Shown one piece after another: positions 32,362-45,348 of a stretch of DNA of 64,000 nt. The stretch lies in contig JADDTR010000013.1 of assembly GCA_015345905.1 (NCBI GenBank), positions 742,394 to 806,393 of the forward strand, in the 5' to 3' direction. Positions within the stretch are counted from its first letter, which is position 1. The number at the start of each line of letters is the position of its first letter. The DNA comes from Aotearoamyces nothofagi (taxonomy: Eukaryota > Ascomycota > Leotiomycetes > Leotiales > Tympanidaceae). The translations under genes were made by a program, and so were the position numbers. The notes beneath the pieces are model-generated. The model was not told the DNA's origin. It made no database searches and was given only the letters and a program-made list of their open reading frames with translations.

Positions 32362-34009
32362 ATGTCCCCTTCGAAACCCTTTGATGTCCAACCCATCGGT
32401 AGGTGGGTTGGCGCAAGTGCTCCCGTCAAGCGGCCAAAGGCAAGCTCGTCCTTTCTTTCCTTGAGGACCCAAGACTTCAGGCCGGTCCCTTAGGTATCTG
32501 AAACTCTTTTTGGATGCTTAAACCAAATTCAAGTATTTAATTAGCTAATTAACTATGTAGGAAATCGCATACTTCTCGTACGATGACGAACATAAATTCC
32601 ACCTCGATGACCGCTCCATACGTTACTACTACCCTCCGCGCCTCGGTGCAGATCTGTGTAAAGGCTTCGACACGTTCCAGAAGATGGATGACACGGCAGA
32701 TGACCATCTGGATAGTCTATTGAAGACAATTGCGGCTCATGAAAAGGAAACGGGCACCAAGGTGGATGCGGAAGTTATTACGTGGAGAGGCATGATGACG
32801 AAAGTGTGTACATTTCAGTGGGAATTTGGGATACTAGAGTGCTGAGAAGATATATAGATCATGGGAACACCTTTCAGCGACCGTGACGGGTATTTTAGGA
32901 TGCTCTATCCGGATGAAGAACTTACTGACAATTACCAGCTTCGAGATGAATGCGACATTTTTCCAAGTAAGCAATCCTTGATTCGATTTCTTTTAGCAGA
33001 AATGATGTTAATATTGTGAAGGGGACAATGTATGTACATTTTGATACCTCAAACCCGATTAATAGCTGACGGACTCAGATATATCGAAGAAAACCATGAT
33101 ACCAAACTTGCTTCTCAATCAAGGCAACGACAACAAGTCTCTCAACCAGGACGGCCTTCCCAGGATATGATGAGTTTCTGGGGTATGCATTGATAATAAC
33201 ATCTTCTAGGATTGAAGGCTTACAAAGTTGATAGGTTACAAATTCGAGACCTTATGCCTGCTGCCAGCCACGTGGGACGAGACACCACGAGACTACATCG
33301 AAGGCCGAGAGAATGAGATTGTCAATAACCATGCACAATACTGCTCTGTTGTCCGAACTGGTATTGGAAATTCAACCATGATTCTAGGCGGTGAAGTTGA
33401 TGCCGGTGAGTATCTTGTTCCTTATTACAGTAACTACAGTCTAACATTCTTCAGTGTGGGATATCAAGCCCCGGCCTCCAGACACACATAGCAATTGGGT
33501 CGAGCTCAAAACATCTGTTGACCCACGCTCTGATCGTGAGATGATAACCTTTGAGCGTAAGCTCATGAAGTTCTGGATCCAATCCTTCCTTCTCGGCGTT
33601 CCCAAGATCATCGTTGGTTTCCGCAACCAGAGTGGCATCTTGGTAAGGATCGAGGAGATGGAGACGGCCGCCATACCTAACACCGTGAAACGTAGAGGTA
33701 AGGGGACATGGGATGGAAACATGTGCATCAACTTCACAGCATCCTTTATAGAACGTAAGTGGATCCCAAACCAGGCCAGAGCCTCGAGAGGATTTCGCTC
33801 ACCCCCCCCCCCCTGCAGATCTGAAATCAACCATTACCGGAGACGGTGTGTGGCGCATCCGCCGAGCGGAGCGCTCCCCCGTCATCGAAATCTACAAGAT
33901 CGAGGAGACCGGGCATGGGAATATCCTCTCCGCCGAATTTCTCGGCTGGCGTATCGGACTCGCCGCGGATGGCAGCATCCCCGGGAGGGAGAACGAGCCG
34001 GCTTCCTGA
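32362..34009 (+). CDS. RAI1: RAI1/DXO-family decapping nuclease
   Basis: Nine exons, 32362-32439, 32561-32803, 32858-32889, 32939-32966, 33022-33029, 33079-33182, 33235-33405, 33455-33754 and 33819-34009, give 384 residues. Intron 1 uses a GC donor (AAG|GCAAGC) and exon 5 is only 8 nt. Both are required to keep the conserved path RPK-EIAYFSYDDEH and EMNATFFQ-GT-IYIEENH. Catalytic motifs are present: the Arg in YYYPPRLGADL, GEVDA with the metal-binding Glu and Asp, and ELKTS. RAI1 acts in the nucleus with the 5'-3' exonuclease RAT1 (Dhp1), removing unmethylated or incomplete caps and feeding RNA decay. A pyrimidine-rich C tract precedes the last acceptor. Confidence 0.92.
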
Positions 34010-34427
34010 GCGGCTCGGCTTGTCGGTTCGCGGTGCGCGGTGCTTTCGTATTGGATCCCATGCATACCCGGAGTTACAGAGCTGGGGGCCTCTCGTCATA
34101 TCGTCTTGTGGGGTGTCATAGGCTGGCGCAGAGAGGTTGTAATCGTTAGAAGAAGAGAGAGCAATAGATATCTTATTTTTACCGAGCTTGCTGGAAAAAG
34201 AAATCGCGGTGCTAATAAGCGTGTCTCCCCCGGGTAATTGAAAACACTACGAGAGATTTCTACACTGTTGCATCGAGTATCTCACCACTTAGATTTGTCT
34301 ACCCCTTTTCGTATTATCATCATGCATCTGATCAGGTATGATGAGGAGAGAATACCATTGACAACGGAGCAAAGAATATCAAATATAGTCATCTCGAATC
34401 AACGTCATTGGGCTATACTACGAGTAT
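34010..34427. other. 3' region between convergent RAI1 and VPS18
   Basis: These 418 bp carry only untranslated tails as far as can be seen. Confidence 0.6.
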
Positions 34428-37400
34428 CTACAGCGCCCATTCATTTAGATCATCCGTCTCCAGCACAAAAGGCTCATCGATGCGCTTAATAGCATAATCG
34501 CTGCAAAGGATACTGCCCAGATATTAGCACTGGCCGCGGACATCTGGGAGAGGGGAAAGAAAAGATAAAAGCTTACCAACTCGCGGCAACAAGAGCATCC
34601 AGCTCCGCAATAGCCCTGTCCCTCTTTGCTCCGGTAACGATGCCTTTACTGACCTGCGTCTGGACGTCTCTGATCCTCTTGCTCTTACCCACTCCTGCTT
34701 GCTCCATGACTTTCCTGCCCAGACAATCGCTGTGGAAGGCGTGTTGGCATGGGAAGACGAAGAATTGCCTGCTTAGCAGTGGCAAGCCGCAGACATAGCA
34801 TTTCTCTCCTGGCTCCACGATGGCGTATCTGTGATCCAGAGCCGAGATATCAATTTTGATGTTTGTGGCCGTCAGCGCCGATTCATCCATCTCCTTCTTC
34901 AACGAGTCAATGTTGCGCGAGTAATCCTCTAATGCAGCACAGATCTCCTCTTTGAAATCGTCTATTACAACGAAATCGGGAAAGAAAGGGATGAGGTCTT
35001 CGATCTTAAGGAGATCGCAGCGTTTCAGGAAGTCGATGGACGTTTTGATTCCATTGGATTGAGAAATGACCTTCCTTGCGACGGCAAGCCAGAGCTTCTT
35101 GCGGAGAGCAGGGTTGCTGTCAGGGCGATCTGCTACAACACTAGCAAGATCAATTTGATTGTGTTTGAGAGCTAACTCAACAGCTTGGAGGTACTGTCCC
35201 ATAGTGCTATAGATGTGAACGCAAGCTTGGACACGAGCATGTTCGATACAAAGTCGAAGTGCAAAATCAGAGTCGAAGGAAGGTTCGTCACCTTGGGATT
35301 CAAGGTAGGATAGCAGGGCGGATTCATCTTTGGAAGGGTGTGCAGCGTATATGCTAATGAGGGTATTATGAACAGCGGCATCTGTGGAATTACTTTGGTT
35401 GATGACGTAGAGAAGGTATCGGACTGCTTGATTTTGTGCCAGGGGACCGCGGAAATCCCTGTTGTAGTTCAACAGAGCTGGGATAAGATTGCGAGGTTTT
35501 AGATCGGCATGTCGCATCAGGATATCCACAAGGTCATTAGCAACATGACTGATGAGTACGCTGCTGTATCTGTAGAAGATCGTAGGGTCCTTTTGCTTCT
35601 TCAAGACGTTGAGTGTTTCTGACCATCGCTCCCTTTGGACCCAATATGCCAGAACGTAGTTGTAATCATTAACAGTACTCGCAAAAAAGAGAAGTTCCTC
35701 TTCTCGGCCATGACTACTAATGATATCGTAAGTTGTTCTCTTGTCGAGATCATTCTTGTACTTTGTAACAAACTCCCGAAATTCCGTCCTGATAGATTCG
35801 AGTTGATCTTTGGTCTGTGCAGGGTTTAGTGACCCCGACAGTTCAGCTTTCGTTATGATAGTATCATCTAGAGAATTCAACTTTGACATGAATACCTCAA
35901 CCAGCCAACTTGCAACCATAATTCGCTGCATTATGGAAGATTTCTTGAGCGTTGTAATTTTCGTCAGGAGGTACTTCCGTAATGCATCCTGCTGATCATT
36001 ATCGATAAAGGTCAAAGCAACCTGCTCGAAAGGCTTGCTACTTTTGCCGTAAACACCAGCAGCTTCCAGATATGAGCCTTTACTGATGAGATAGTCACCT
36101 GATGCCGTCGCAACAGCATCTTTCTGTGCTGGCGAGCGAGCATATCGAAGAGCCGCGTCAAAATGCTCGGTCCTTAGCATAACTTTCCATACGTCTCTAT
36201 CCTCATCTGTCACGACGATCTCAAAAATTTCTTGCTGTGTGAATAACCAGAACGTGTTCTTTTGTTGATCTGCAAACAATCCTAGAGCCTGTTGTCCTGG
36301 CTCAAGCACCTCCTGATTAAAAACAACTGTGTCATCAAGTCTATTTATGGCGACGATTCGGCCGCCAATCAAGTAAAGTATATGCCATTGGGTCAAGGCA
36401 ATAGAATCGACAGGTTCCTGCGCAGTTTTCTTCCTTCCCGTCGATGACACGGGCCCGGGTAATTGTGATTTGGGAAGTAATTTTGATTCGGCAAACAACT
36501 TGTTGCCTAACTCGAACGACGATGAAGACGTAAGTAATCGGCCATATAACACTCCTTGTGAAGAAAGCCAAGCATATGTGCGATCTGGAGTAAGGCTCTC
36601 TGACGACGACGCGTCAGGGGAGTCTGGTGATACCACCAAGGATGACGGAGCAGATGTTGACACACGTGAAATCTCGTGAACCGTAGGCTGCTCTGTTTCG
36701 AAAAGCTTTGTGAAAATTGATCCTCCACCCTCCGAGCCAGCCCTAGCAATCTTTCCCACCAAGTGTAATAATCTACTCGGGGTAGCAATTAATACCCTTC
36801 GGACGTCTGGCTTCCCTGGCACAAGATCAACCCAGAGACCTGTAATCGCACCATCCGGAAGTTTCTGCAAAGTCTTCAGGTATTTATCTTCTCGGCGGTA
36901 AAACTCAGTTGATGTCTCAATATAGACTTCGTATATGTTCCCATCTGTCGCTCCAATTAATATCTCCCTCGTTGAGGACGTTGGCAGGGAAGGGTTCCAC
37001 GCTATGCTCTCTATTGAAACTCCCCGAAGTCGCGAGAGTGGTCTGGGCGACCGAGATTGTGTATGGAGGTAATAGTTTTCGCCCAAAGATGTGCTGATGA
37101 TAAGGTGTGAGGCGGTCGGGTCGAGGAACATGCGGCGTATAACGCCAACCTCTGATGTCTTCTTAGGTAGATCGATGTCTGGGAAGTCAGCAGTGTTTCG
37201 CTCGTATGGTCCTCGGGGAACATCGTACCGTCAATGTCGGCTGCATTGTCTAGATCAATGCGCAGTATTCGGCCATTCGATAGAGCGATGATCAAGACAT
37301 TGTTAGCAACTTGGGCTGCCACAAAGTCCGAAGCTATCGAGAACTGGAGCTGGACGCGTTCGACGTTGAAGATGGGCAAAGAGCTCTCATTGAGGTCCTC

Positions 37401-37445
37401 TATGCTATTAGCTGCAGCATAGCCGCTTGACGGATCGAGTGCCAT
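34428..37445 (-). CDS. VPS18: VPS18/PEP3, core subunit of the HOPS and CORVET complexes
   Basis: Three exons, 37445-37229, 37178-34577 and 34500-34428, give 963 residues. The last exon supplies the conserved tail CDYAIKRIDEPFV and WAL; without it a stop follows AASW. The N-terminal half is a beta-propeller of the Pep3/Vps18 family, the middle is a clathrin-heavy-chain-like alpha-solenoid (for example LLSYLESQGDEPSFDSDFALRL), and a RING-H2 domain CYVC...CQHAFHSDCLG sits near residue 860. VPS18 scaffolds tethering complexes for endosome and vacuole fusion and is essential for vacuole biogenesis in yeast. Length and domain order are normal. Confidence 0.95.
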
Positions 37446-40400
37446 CCGTCAGTTCGATTATGACTACCGCATGGCTTCTACAGCTCACTGTCGCAAGAAG
37501 CACAGGGCTATAGGTGCGTATCAAGCAAGCTCCTACGTCGGCGATTGATAGCATCAACGCAGTTATGCGTCGCCATGTTCTAGCCTCATATAGCAGGCAC
37601 CAATATCACCGAGACGCATATCATGTAAGGGTCTTCAAAAATGAAAGTCAACAGAAAGAAATCCAAAATAGATCTAGCAATTCTAAACTCTCCGTAAAAT
37701 ACTATTTAGGATTCAGTACTAGTCTACTCATAGCATAAAAATATTCTCCCAAGTGCGATCAACTCCATAGGTTCAAGGGCTCTCATATAGTTAATTGAAT
37801 TTTGTATTAAACATCAATCAAAACAATTATATGCTTAGTTATAAATTCAAAACTATTTATTATCTTATCAGCTACTATTCTTTATCATTTCAAAGGAAGA
37901 ATATTTAATTTTGAGACTAACAGACCCTACCTGGCCTCCCCTCCCGTCTTGGAAGATATAATGACTATGAAGTACCTAAATTACTCGCCTCGCTTCTTCC
38001 GATTATCTACACCTACTCAGAGTCAGCGCCATCTATCTCCGACATAATTAGACATCCAAGTATACAGGCTCGATGACGTAGATAGAGACATGTGGAACGG
38101 ATCGGAGGGTTCATGTCTGGGCTTAAACTCAGAGTACGAAAGACATCTGCTGTAAGAGGGCAGGCACGCTACTCTCGGCCTCTCGGTTTTGGAGATGATC
38201 AGTGATCAGCTGACTGATGGTCAGCTTTCACCATTCGATGTGGGAAAGATCTGATACAACGGAAGCCACCCAGGCGAATGTGTCAGCGTGCCAGCGTGCC
38301 AGCGCCTCATTACTCGTTCGATGCTACGAGTCGAACTCTATCCCGGAGATCTGAGTATCTCTCCATTTCCTGGGGATTAAGCGGATGGGGTATCAGATCA
38401 GTTTCAAGGAGTGCTGCGAGTCTATCGGCGAAGGTAAAGTGTAGCCATGTGGCCCGAGCCAGGACTCGTCAATCTCGTGACTTCATCCTCGACTCCCAAG
38501 GATCTGGCGGTGATTGAGATGAGGATGATCTGGCACACGCCTTGGGGTGTCAGGCAGTTTCAGCAGGAGGCGGCAACGTACGGGCCGCGGCAGCAGATCG
38601 GTGACGCGGGGATCGGACATGAGAAGCGATTTGGGCAGGAGGGTGGAAGATCGCGTGCACGTGAGCGCGTCGACGCGAGATTTAAGATTGGGATCGTCTG
38701 ATGGCTAATCCGATAGCCGTCCAGAGCTGGAAGGACGGAGGCAGGCAGCACGTGGATCGCATGGATAGCAAGCAGACCCTGCACAGGCTGTAAGATAGAT
38801 GAGCTACGGAGTATGAAGTACGGAGTATGAAGTACGAGGTTCAGAATGCATTCCCCTATTGCTGTCCGTACTGTACGTACTGCCCTGTAGCTATTAATAC
38901 AGTAGCTATTAATACAGCAATACCACGAGCTCCCACGCCCTTTCCACCGTTGCAGATTCTTGAGTATAAGCAAGCAAGCAAAGCATTCGACGAAGAGAGC
39001 GTTTTTGAAACGAAACACGAAGCCCTGCGGCCGCGGGATAAGTTTTTGCGTCAGCCATCCACGCAATCCCACTGGACGAGATGTTTCAACGGCCGCGTCG
39101 ATGTTTCCTTCCCGCTCGAGCGCCGGAGGAGACAGGCTCGGAGTGCGCGCAGGGCAGTATGCCCTCTATGCGCAGTGCGGCACATGGACTGTATATAGAC
39201 TGTATATAGACTGTACATGGACTGTACATGGACTGTAGATGTATCCGTTGTTACTGTATTTAGTGCTGTCCATTGTCCTGCGCGCACAGTACACCGCACT
39301 ATCTACAGTATCCTCCGGGCACACAAGTAAAAACACTCCCGATTCGTATCGCCAGTCCCCCATGGGCCCTCTCAAACCAGCGCTGTTGCAGACCTGGCAG
39401 GGGCCGGAGCGCCGCCTGGCCAGAGGCAAAGAGGCGACGCCGTCATCGCGTTTCACGTTGAGGCCATCAGCGCGCAAGCGAGGCGACTCACGGCCAGAAA
39501 CACCGTCAGCAGCGCTGCGATTGGCCCGCCCTCCTCTACAGACACGGGATTACTGAGAATGCGACGGCACAAAGGAGACGTCGGCCTGCGGTGTCGCTGA
39601 TACAGTGCCAATCTACAGTAGCATCACGACCATTTGCTTGGCTGCGCGGGGAGTCTCGCCGTGGCTCTCTTGACGTGGCGCTCGCCGTCAGGTGTCAGAC
39701 AGCTGAACTGCACTCTCGGTGCCCAGTGTTGTATGTTGTATGCTGTATGTTGCATGTTGCAGTGTTGCGGTGTTGCATAACCCTAAGCCACCCCGCCGTG
39801 ACTCCTCCTGCCTGCCCGTCGACGACCCATCATGATGTATGTGGAGCAGCAGTATCTCCTGTAGTGGTAGAGAAGAGAAGAAGGTCGAGCCGACAGCCTC
39901 CGCGAGAGCCCGGGCACTTCTATAGCAATCCAGCGCTGGGAGGGCGAACGAGGCGGTCGAGCTACTCCGACCTCCGCTCCGGCCACAGGGCCACCCACAG
40001 GGCCGCAGGCGGGCTGGCCGGCTTACTCCGCACGCGGTCGGCTTGATACGCTTCTCGGCCGCATTCGCATGCGCCCGCTGGAGTCGAATGGGCGAATGGA
40101 CAAAGGAGGGCCCGTGCCTTGGCTGTCGCTGCAAGCCCGTCATGCACGTCGAAGTATCCACACCACACCTCCTTAATCCTTGGTCGTTTCACGCCAGCTG
40201 CCGCCCATTACTGTCGCTGGGAGCAAGATCGCTGCACGGGGAGACTCACGCACTTCACGCACTTCACGCACCTCACGCACCTCTCCGCCGCCTCCGCCGC
40301 CGTCGCCTCTTCCATCCCATAGCCACTCCTCTCCCCGTCCTCTCTCGTCGCAGCATCTCTTGTCGCAGCATATTGTCCCGTTGGGTGTCAAGGCTGCTGG

Positions 40401-40779
40401 CCAGGGTTCTGTGGTCACTCATTGAGGAGCGTCGACGCCCCTTCTGTACATCTCCTGCTCCAGATCCACCCTCCCGAAACCTCCCAGCTAGCCGCGTCGA
40501 CTCTTTGTTCGTGGAGTCCTGATACGCCTTGCTGAGTCCTAAATCCCTCGACTTTATTCATCGCCCAGCCCTCTATCCTGAACAGCTCACTTTCTGAAGC
40601 ATCGTGTCAAAGAAAAGTCGAATAATCTGCTGTCGTCAGCTGCCTCCCAGTCATCCGTGTCACAGACTTCATGAACATCACCTCCCGTCGTCAGTCCGTC
40701 GAGACTTTATAGCCAGGACATCCAGCCTCGTTGAGTTCGATTGCATACCATACCGTATGAAGAGAAATACCACAACGAA
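37446..40779. other. Long gene-less stretch upstream of STE11
   Basis: This 3.3 kb stretch lies between divergent VPS18 and STE11 starts. Part is AT-rich (37600-37920) and part is GC-rich with simple repeats: a doubled GGAGTATGAAGTAC unit near 38810, doubled AGCTATTAATACAGT near 38890, a GACTGTATATA/GACTGTACATG series at 39188-39238, and a CACTTCACG series at 40251-40285. Long leaders are common for fungal MAPK-cascade genes, so the right part may be 5' UTR and promoter. Open frames on both strands show no family signature. Confidence 0.5.
40251..40285. repeat. CACTTCACG-type short tandem repeat
   Basis: About four copies of a 9-10-bp unit, CTTCACGCA drifting to CCTCACGCA, lie about 500 bp before the STE11 start. 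Confidence 0.8.
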
Positions 40780-43667
40780 ATGGCAATGTTAGCATCAAAG
40801 TCGCCGTACCCGGCGCCTTTGCAGCCTGCCTCCATTCAGCAATTGAATGCAAACACAATATCCTCAGTTACGAGTAGGAGAGTGCTGGCCATGCCCGCCT
40901 CGAACCAGACCTTTGCGAGCCCAACAGAGTCTGAATTCTCGGATTCAATCGATGGACCTGACTCCGCGAAGAACTGGGACGAAGAGCGTGTCTGCGACTG
41001 GCTTCATACCGTAAACTGTGGTGGTTATGAGAAATTGTTTCGAAAGAATAACATAAACGGAGAGAACCTACTCGAGATGGATAAGGCTGTTCTGCAGGAA
41101 ATAGGTATTGATAAGATCGGTGATCGCGTGCGCTTGTTCGTAGGTATCAAAAAGCTCAGGACCAAGGCTTATGCGAACCAAAAGAAGCGAAATAGAGTAT
41201 GGCTCGCCAGGTAATTGTGCAGTCGTGTCAAGGCTAACGTCTCCAGGATTCCTTTGCTGGTCTCGAAAGTAGTCCTCTGAATTACACCCCCTCCTCATCT
41301 GGCTCCCCGCGTCCTCCAAACTCGGGTAACCGCACGGTACCGACGCCTCCAGCAAACAAACGATACTCGCGACAATACGAAAGCTATAACCCTGCAACTG
41401 CGGTTCCAGAAAACGTTGGAAAATCGACATCACGTCCAAGCTCTCCGCTTGCTGGATCCGAAGCTAGAGTTGTACGTCAACAACGATTTGCGGTCAAGAG
41501 TCCTCAAGAGATCGGACGGCGAGAGCAGGCACAAGGCTATTTCAGCGCAACAAGCAATCCATCTAGTGCCGCGACAATTTCAGGCCGGCGCCCTGGCACA
41601 CCCTCAGAGGTTCAGCCACCCCAGACAGCGCGAATCATCAACCAGCACAGCCGTGGAAACGGTAGCATAGACGGGTCACTAATGGCGTCGCTACCACATG
41701 ATCAAAATGTCATTCGAGTGATATCCTCAGGTGGTCAAACGAGAGTTGTCAAAACCGCTGACTGTAACACTTGCGATGATGTCATGCGTCTCACGCTGCG
41801 GAAGTTCGATCTTCGGGAGGATCATGACAGGAACTACTGCTTCTACACATTGGCTGGTGTTGAGCCTGACCCATCAGCATGTCGACGACTCCATGAGCCT
41901 GAGCTTTGGCGGATTCTGACAGATCCAAAGAGGTCTGAACGAAACAGACTTATATTGAGAAAGATTCACGCAGGCGCGCCCGGGGAGGCAGAGCTACAAC
42001 GAGCGGCAGACATTGCTCTCGAGGAGGCGCAGGCTAGCCACGCTGCAGCTCTTCAAGCTACTGGAAAGAGAAGTCAACTTAAGGTTGCGAAGGTACTTGG
42101 TGAAAACTGGGATTCTGGTCTACAACATCCTCTATCGCCAGCTTCCTTTCAGTCTGTAGGATCAGCCGTCTCCGCAGGAGAACGCGAACGCAATGTGTAT
42201 AACACTGCCAAAGACTTAGAACGGCCTCCTTCGTTTGATACTGCAAGGCCGATTCAGAGAAAGAAGGGTGTCCTTCGACAGTTCTTCGGAGCCCGTCCTC
42301 CAAGTGAACTCATTACCTCAGACCTAACGACATATTTCCCCGATCATCCACGTGAAGAAATTGACAAGACTGCAAGGCTGTCATTACGAAGATCACAACG
42401 TCTCAGCAAAGTGAACAGCCGGTTAAGCGTCGCCAGCAATATCAGCTTTGCGTCTAGCTTGAGAGATGCCCCTCCTATACCTCGTATCGATGACACATGG
42501 CTCCCGGGAAGCCAAACCTCAAAACTGCGGACACTGGACAGAGGTCAGACTGCGTACCGTGATTCGGTGGCTTCTTCTATGCTGGAACGCGTTCAAGAAG
42601 AGTCGCCTATCGAACCAAATCGCAAGTCATATGTTTCTTTCGATAGTGGTTCAGACACTACGAATGTCAACGTTACTGATCCTGATGGAAACGCCGTAAA
42701 TCAAAACAGCTACTTTGAGGATGGAAGTACAGAGGCTGGCTCATTGCGCGAGATTACGCAAGCACTGGATGAAGATGGCGAAGATGCAGACGAAGAGCTA
42801 CAGAGTTTCTTAGCTGGCGATTCCTGGGACGATACGAAATGGATGAAAGGTGCTCTTATTGGACAAGGATCCTTCGGCAGTGTTTATCTCGCTCTTCATG
42901 CTATCACAGGAGAACTCCTTGCTGTAAAGCAAGTTGAGACACCTTCTCCAGGGGTGACTAGCGCCAATGATGCTAGGAAGAAGAGTATGATTGATGCTCT
43001 CAAGCGCGAAATTGGTCTTCTTCGTGATCTTCAGCACCCAAACATTGTGCAGTACCTTGGCTGCAGTTCTTCTGCTGATCACCTCAACATTTTCCTCGAA
43101 TACGTCGCAGGCGGATCCGTCCAAACGATGCTCAACTCATATGGTGCTCTAAGAGAGCCTTTAGTCCGAAGTTTCGTGCGACAAATCGTCACAGGTCTTG
43201 CGTATCTTCACGGTCGTGATATTATCCATCGTGACATCAAAGGTGCTAATATCTTGGTGGATAATAAGGGCGGGATTAAGATCTCAGATTTTGGTATCTC
43301 TAAGAAGATCGAAGCATCAAACCTCCTGAGCGGTGCAGGCAGCAATAAGAACCGGCCATCACTACAAGGCTCTGTCTTCTGGATGGCACCAGAAGTCGTC
43401 AAGCAGACATCATATACACGGAAGGCAGATATCTGGTCTTTAGGATGCCTCGTCGTGGAGATGATGACTGGTAATCACCCATACCCAGACTGTTCTCAAC
43501 TACAGGCCATTTTCAAGATTGGTGGAGCAAAGGCAAGCCCAAATATTCCTGAGGGTGCTAGCCCAGAGGCCGTGAAATTCCTGAGCCAAACCTTTGAACT
43601 CGATCACACGAAGCGCCCGAGTGCTGACGAACTGCTACTAAGTCCATTCCTGAACCCTATCACATAG
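40780..43667 (+). CDS. STE11: STE11-type MAP kinase kinase kinase
   Basis: Two exons, 40780-41196 and 41247-43667, give 945 residues. A SAM domain occupies about residues 65-128 (WDEERVCDWL...GIDKIGDRVRLFVGIKKL). A Ras-association domain follows at about 290-375 (VIRVISSGGQTRVVKTADC). After a long Ser-rich linker comes the kinase domain, about 671-942: GQGSFGSVY loop, AVKQVE lysine, HRDIKGANILV catalytic loop, DFGISKK and an APE motif in WMAPEVV. The SAM domain should bind the STE50 adaptor, and the kinase should phosphorylate the MEK (STE7) in the pheromone, filamentation and, in plant pathogens, appressorium pathway. The ATG at 40780 is chosen as the first ATG of the open frame; another follows two codons later. 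All catalytic residues are intact. Confidence 0.95.
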
Positions 43668-44378
43668 GCATTGGATCTGGTTATTACGTTACATCACTTG
43701 TTAATTTTATGTATTTCATCATGCATTGCACTTTTGCATTTTCTTTTTTTTAGGCAACTTGCGTACGATGCGGATGAGTTGTCTATACCAGTTTCGATTA
43801 ATAATGTGGCCACGAAAACTATACCTCCTTTCATTTCTATGGGCCGGATAGACAGATGAAGGAAGGACAACTCACTGGTTGAACTTTCTTCTAATAGCGA
43901 ACGAAGAAAGCACTAGATTGGTTTCTACTGGAATTAATGAGTTCGATGTGTTGCTCTGGAGCTGGTGTATGAATAGATGAACTTAAATGGAGACAAAAGC
44001 GTTGTGCTTCTGTTTCGGTCTCGCTTTATGACGGTGCTATGAGGGATTCGTGACGTACGTGACTGGTTTGACTCTCGGATCGTCATTCTGATGATTTCAT
44101 TGCATTCCACAATGAAACCTAGCCTGCCACGGCCCGACCCGTCTCTATATGCAGGAACGCGACGAGTCACATTCCTCGGCTCAGCCAGTAAACGGTCCTA
44201 AGGGCGGTGCCTTATAAGTAAAACCTCACTAGACAGTAGGTTTCGTTCAACGAGCTCTGTCACTTAGATACTAGCAGTCCTTATGAAACCCAGTAGTGCA
44301 TATCACGTGACACATACGTGCCTTCCAAACCCACCACGCCATTAACCTGGCTCTCATTCATGCGTCACTTCAAGTCTC
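43668..44378. other. 3' region between STE11 and the GGCT-like gene
   Basis: These 711 bp between convergent genes have no supported feature. Confidence 0.6.
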
Positions 44379-44924
44379 TCATGCCTCAGGTGTAGCATCC
44401 CCAGGCGGCACAAACGGCCTAACGAACTTCTCCACATAATCCAACGGCATCCCCCTCTCCACTGCATCCTCCAAGCCCCGATTCATCCGCTGCACATACT
44501 CCCCATTACAGGTCCCGGATCCGTCTCTAGGATCCACATAAACCAACGCCTCCAGGGCCCTCAGCCTGCCCTCTCCCTCATCTCCAACCCCGACACACAC
44601 CCTCACGCGCTTCTTCTCGTACGCCCACGGCACGCCTTCTGCGCGGTCGAGCCGTGCCTCGTCTGCCGTCGTCGACGACGCCGCGGGACCGCGAGCGGCG
44701 TCCAGCGCGTACAGGAGGCCGTAGACGACATCGCTTCGTTCGCTGCTCGGGACGACGTTGGCGTAGCCTCGTGGGGAGATGACGAAGCGGTAGCCCGGCA
44801 GGAAGGCCACGGTGGGGGCGTAGAGGATGCTGTTTGGGCAGCGCAGCGCCATTTGGCCCAGCGAGAGGTTGGAGCCGTAGGCGAAGTAGATGGTTGGGTG
44901 GTGGGTGGCTGCTGGTGTGGACAT
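44379..44924 (-). CDS. Gamma-glutamylcyclotransferase-like (GGCT/AIG2 fold) protein
   Basis: A single exon encodes 181 residues. The N-terminal strand has YFAYGSNL (residues 13-20), the substrate-binding YGSN loop of the fold, and the conserved acid is Glu96 in LDRAEGVPWAYEKK. The remaining segments GYANVVPS and VYGLLYAL also match. Members release 5-oxoproline from gamma-glutamyl amino acids or dipeptides, or act on other gamma-glutamyl amines. A role in glutathione turnover is plausible but not proven by the sequence. The 5' half is very GC-rich and intronless. Cytosolic location is expected because no signal peptide is seen. Confidence 0.85.
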   Translation of the reverse strand: MSTPAATHHPTIYFAYGSNLSLGQMALRCPNSILYAPTVAFLPGYRFVISPRGYANVVPSSERSDVVYGLLYALDAARGPAASSTTADEARLDRAEGVPWAYEKKRVRVCVGVGDEGEGRLRALEALVYVDPRDGSGTCNGEYVQRMNRGLEDAVERGMPLDYVEKFVRPFVPPGDATPEA

Positions 44925-45348
44925 TTTGAGGGGTAAAGGTAGATAGGGAGGGGAGATGAGAGGGAATCTGCAAGGTGTATATCTTAATAGGCTTGGAGTT
45001 CTAGAACCTTGTTGAACGGAAGATATGTGATTGAGGCCTTGTTTGGATGGAAGTCGTATAGTGAGGTAAGTACACGGATTACGTCGAGAGCTCTTTGTTC
45101 TTTTCTTTCGTCATCACGTGCGACAAGTGAACGTTTTGATGTCTTGGTCATGTCAGGATCCGCTGGCTTTCAAATGTTAACGACAAGAAATCTATTAGTC
45201 TATAAGTCTCATCTACATCGTGTTGTATATTCTCATCTTAGAATTAAGGTCCTCCCTATTATTTGCTTCATAACCTCAAAAGAAATACTGTTTCGGTTGT
45301 CCCTTGAGCTCCTTATAAACACCAGGCTGTGGCATCGTATGCATTGAC
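44925..45348. other. Upstream region of the GGCT-like gene
   Basis: These 424 bp hold the GGCT-like promoter and the 3' flank of the secreted protein gene. No further feature is seen. Confidence 0.5.

Noticed and set aside
38900-40520. Open frames of 100-160 codons upstream of STE11 on both strands
   Set aside because: They are overlapping, compositionally simple and include short tandem repeats; they are more likely leader or intergenic DNA.
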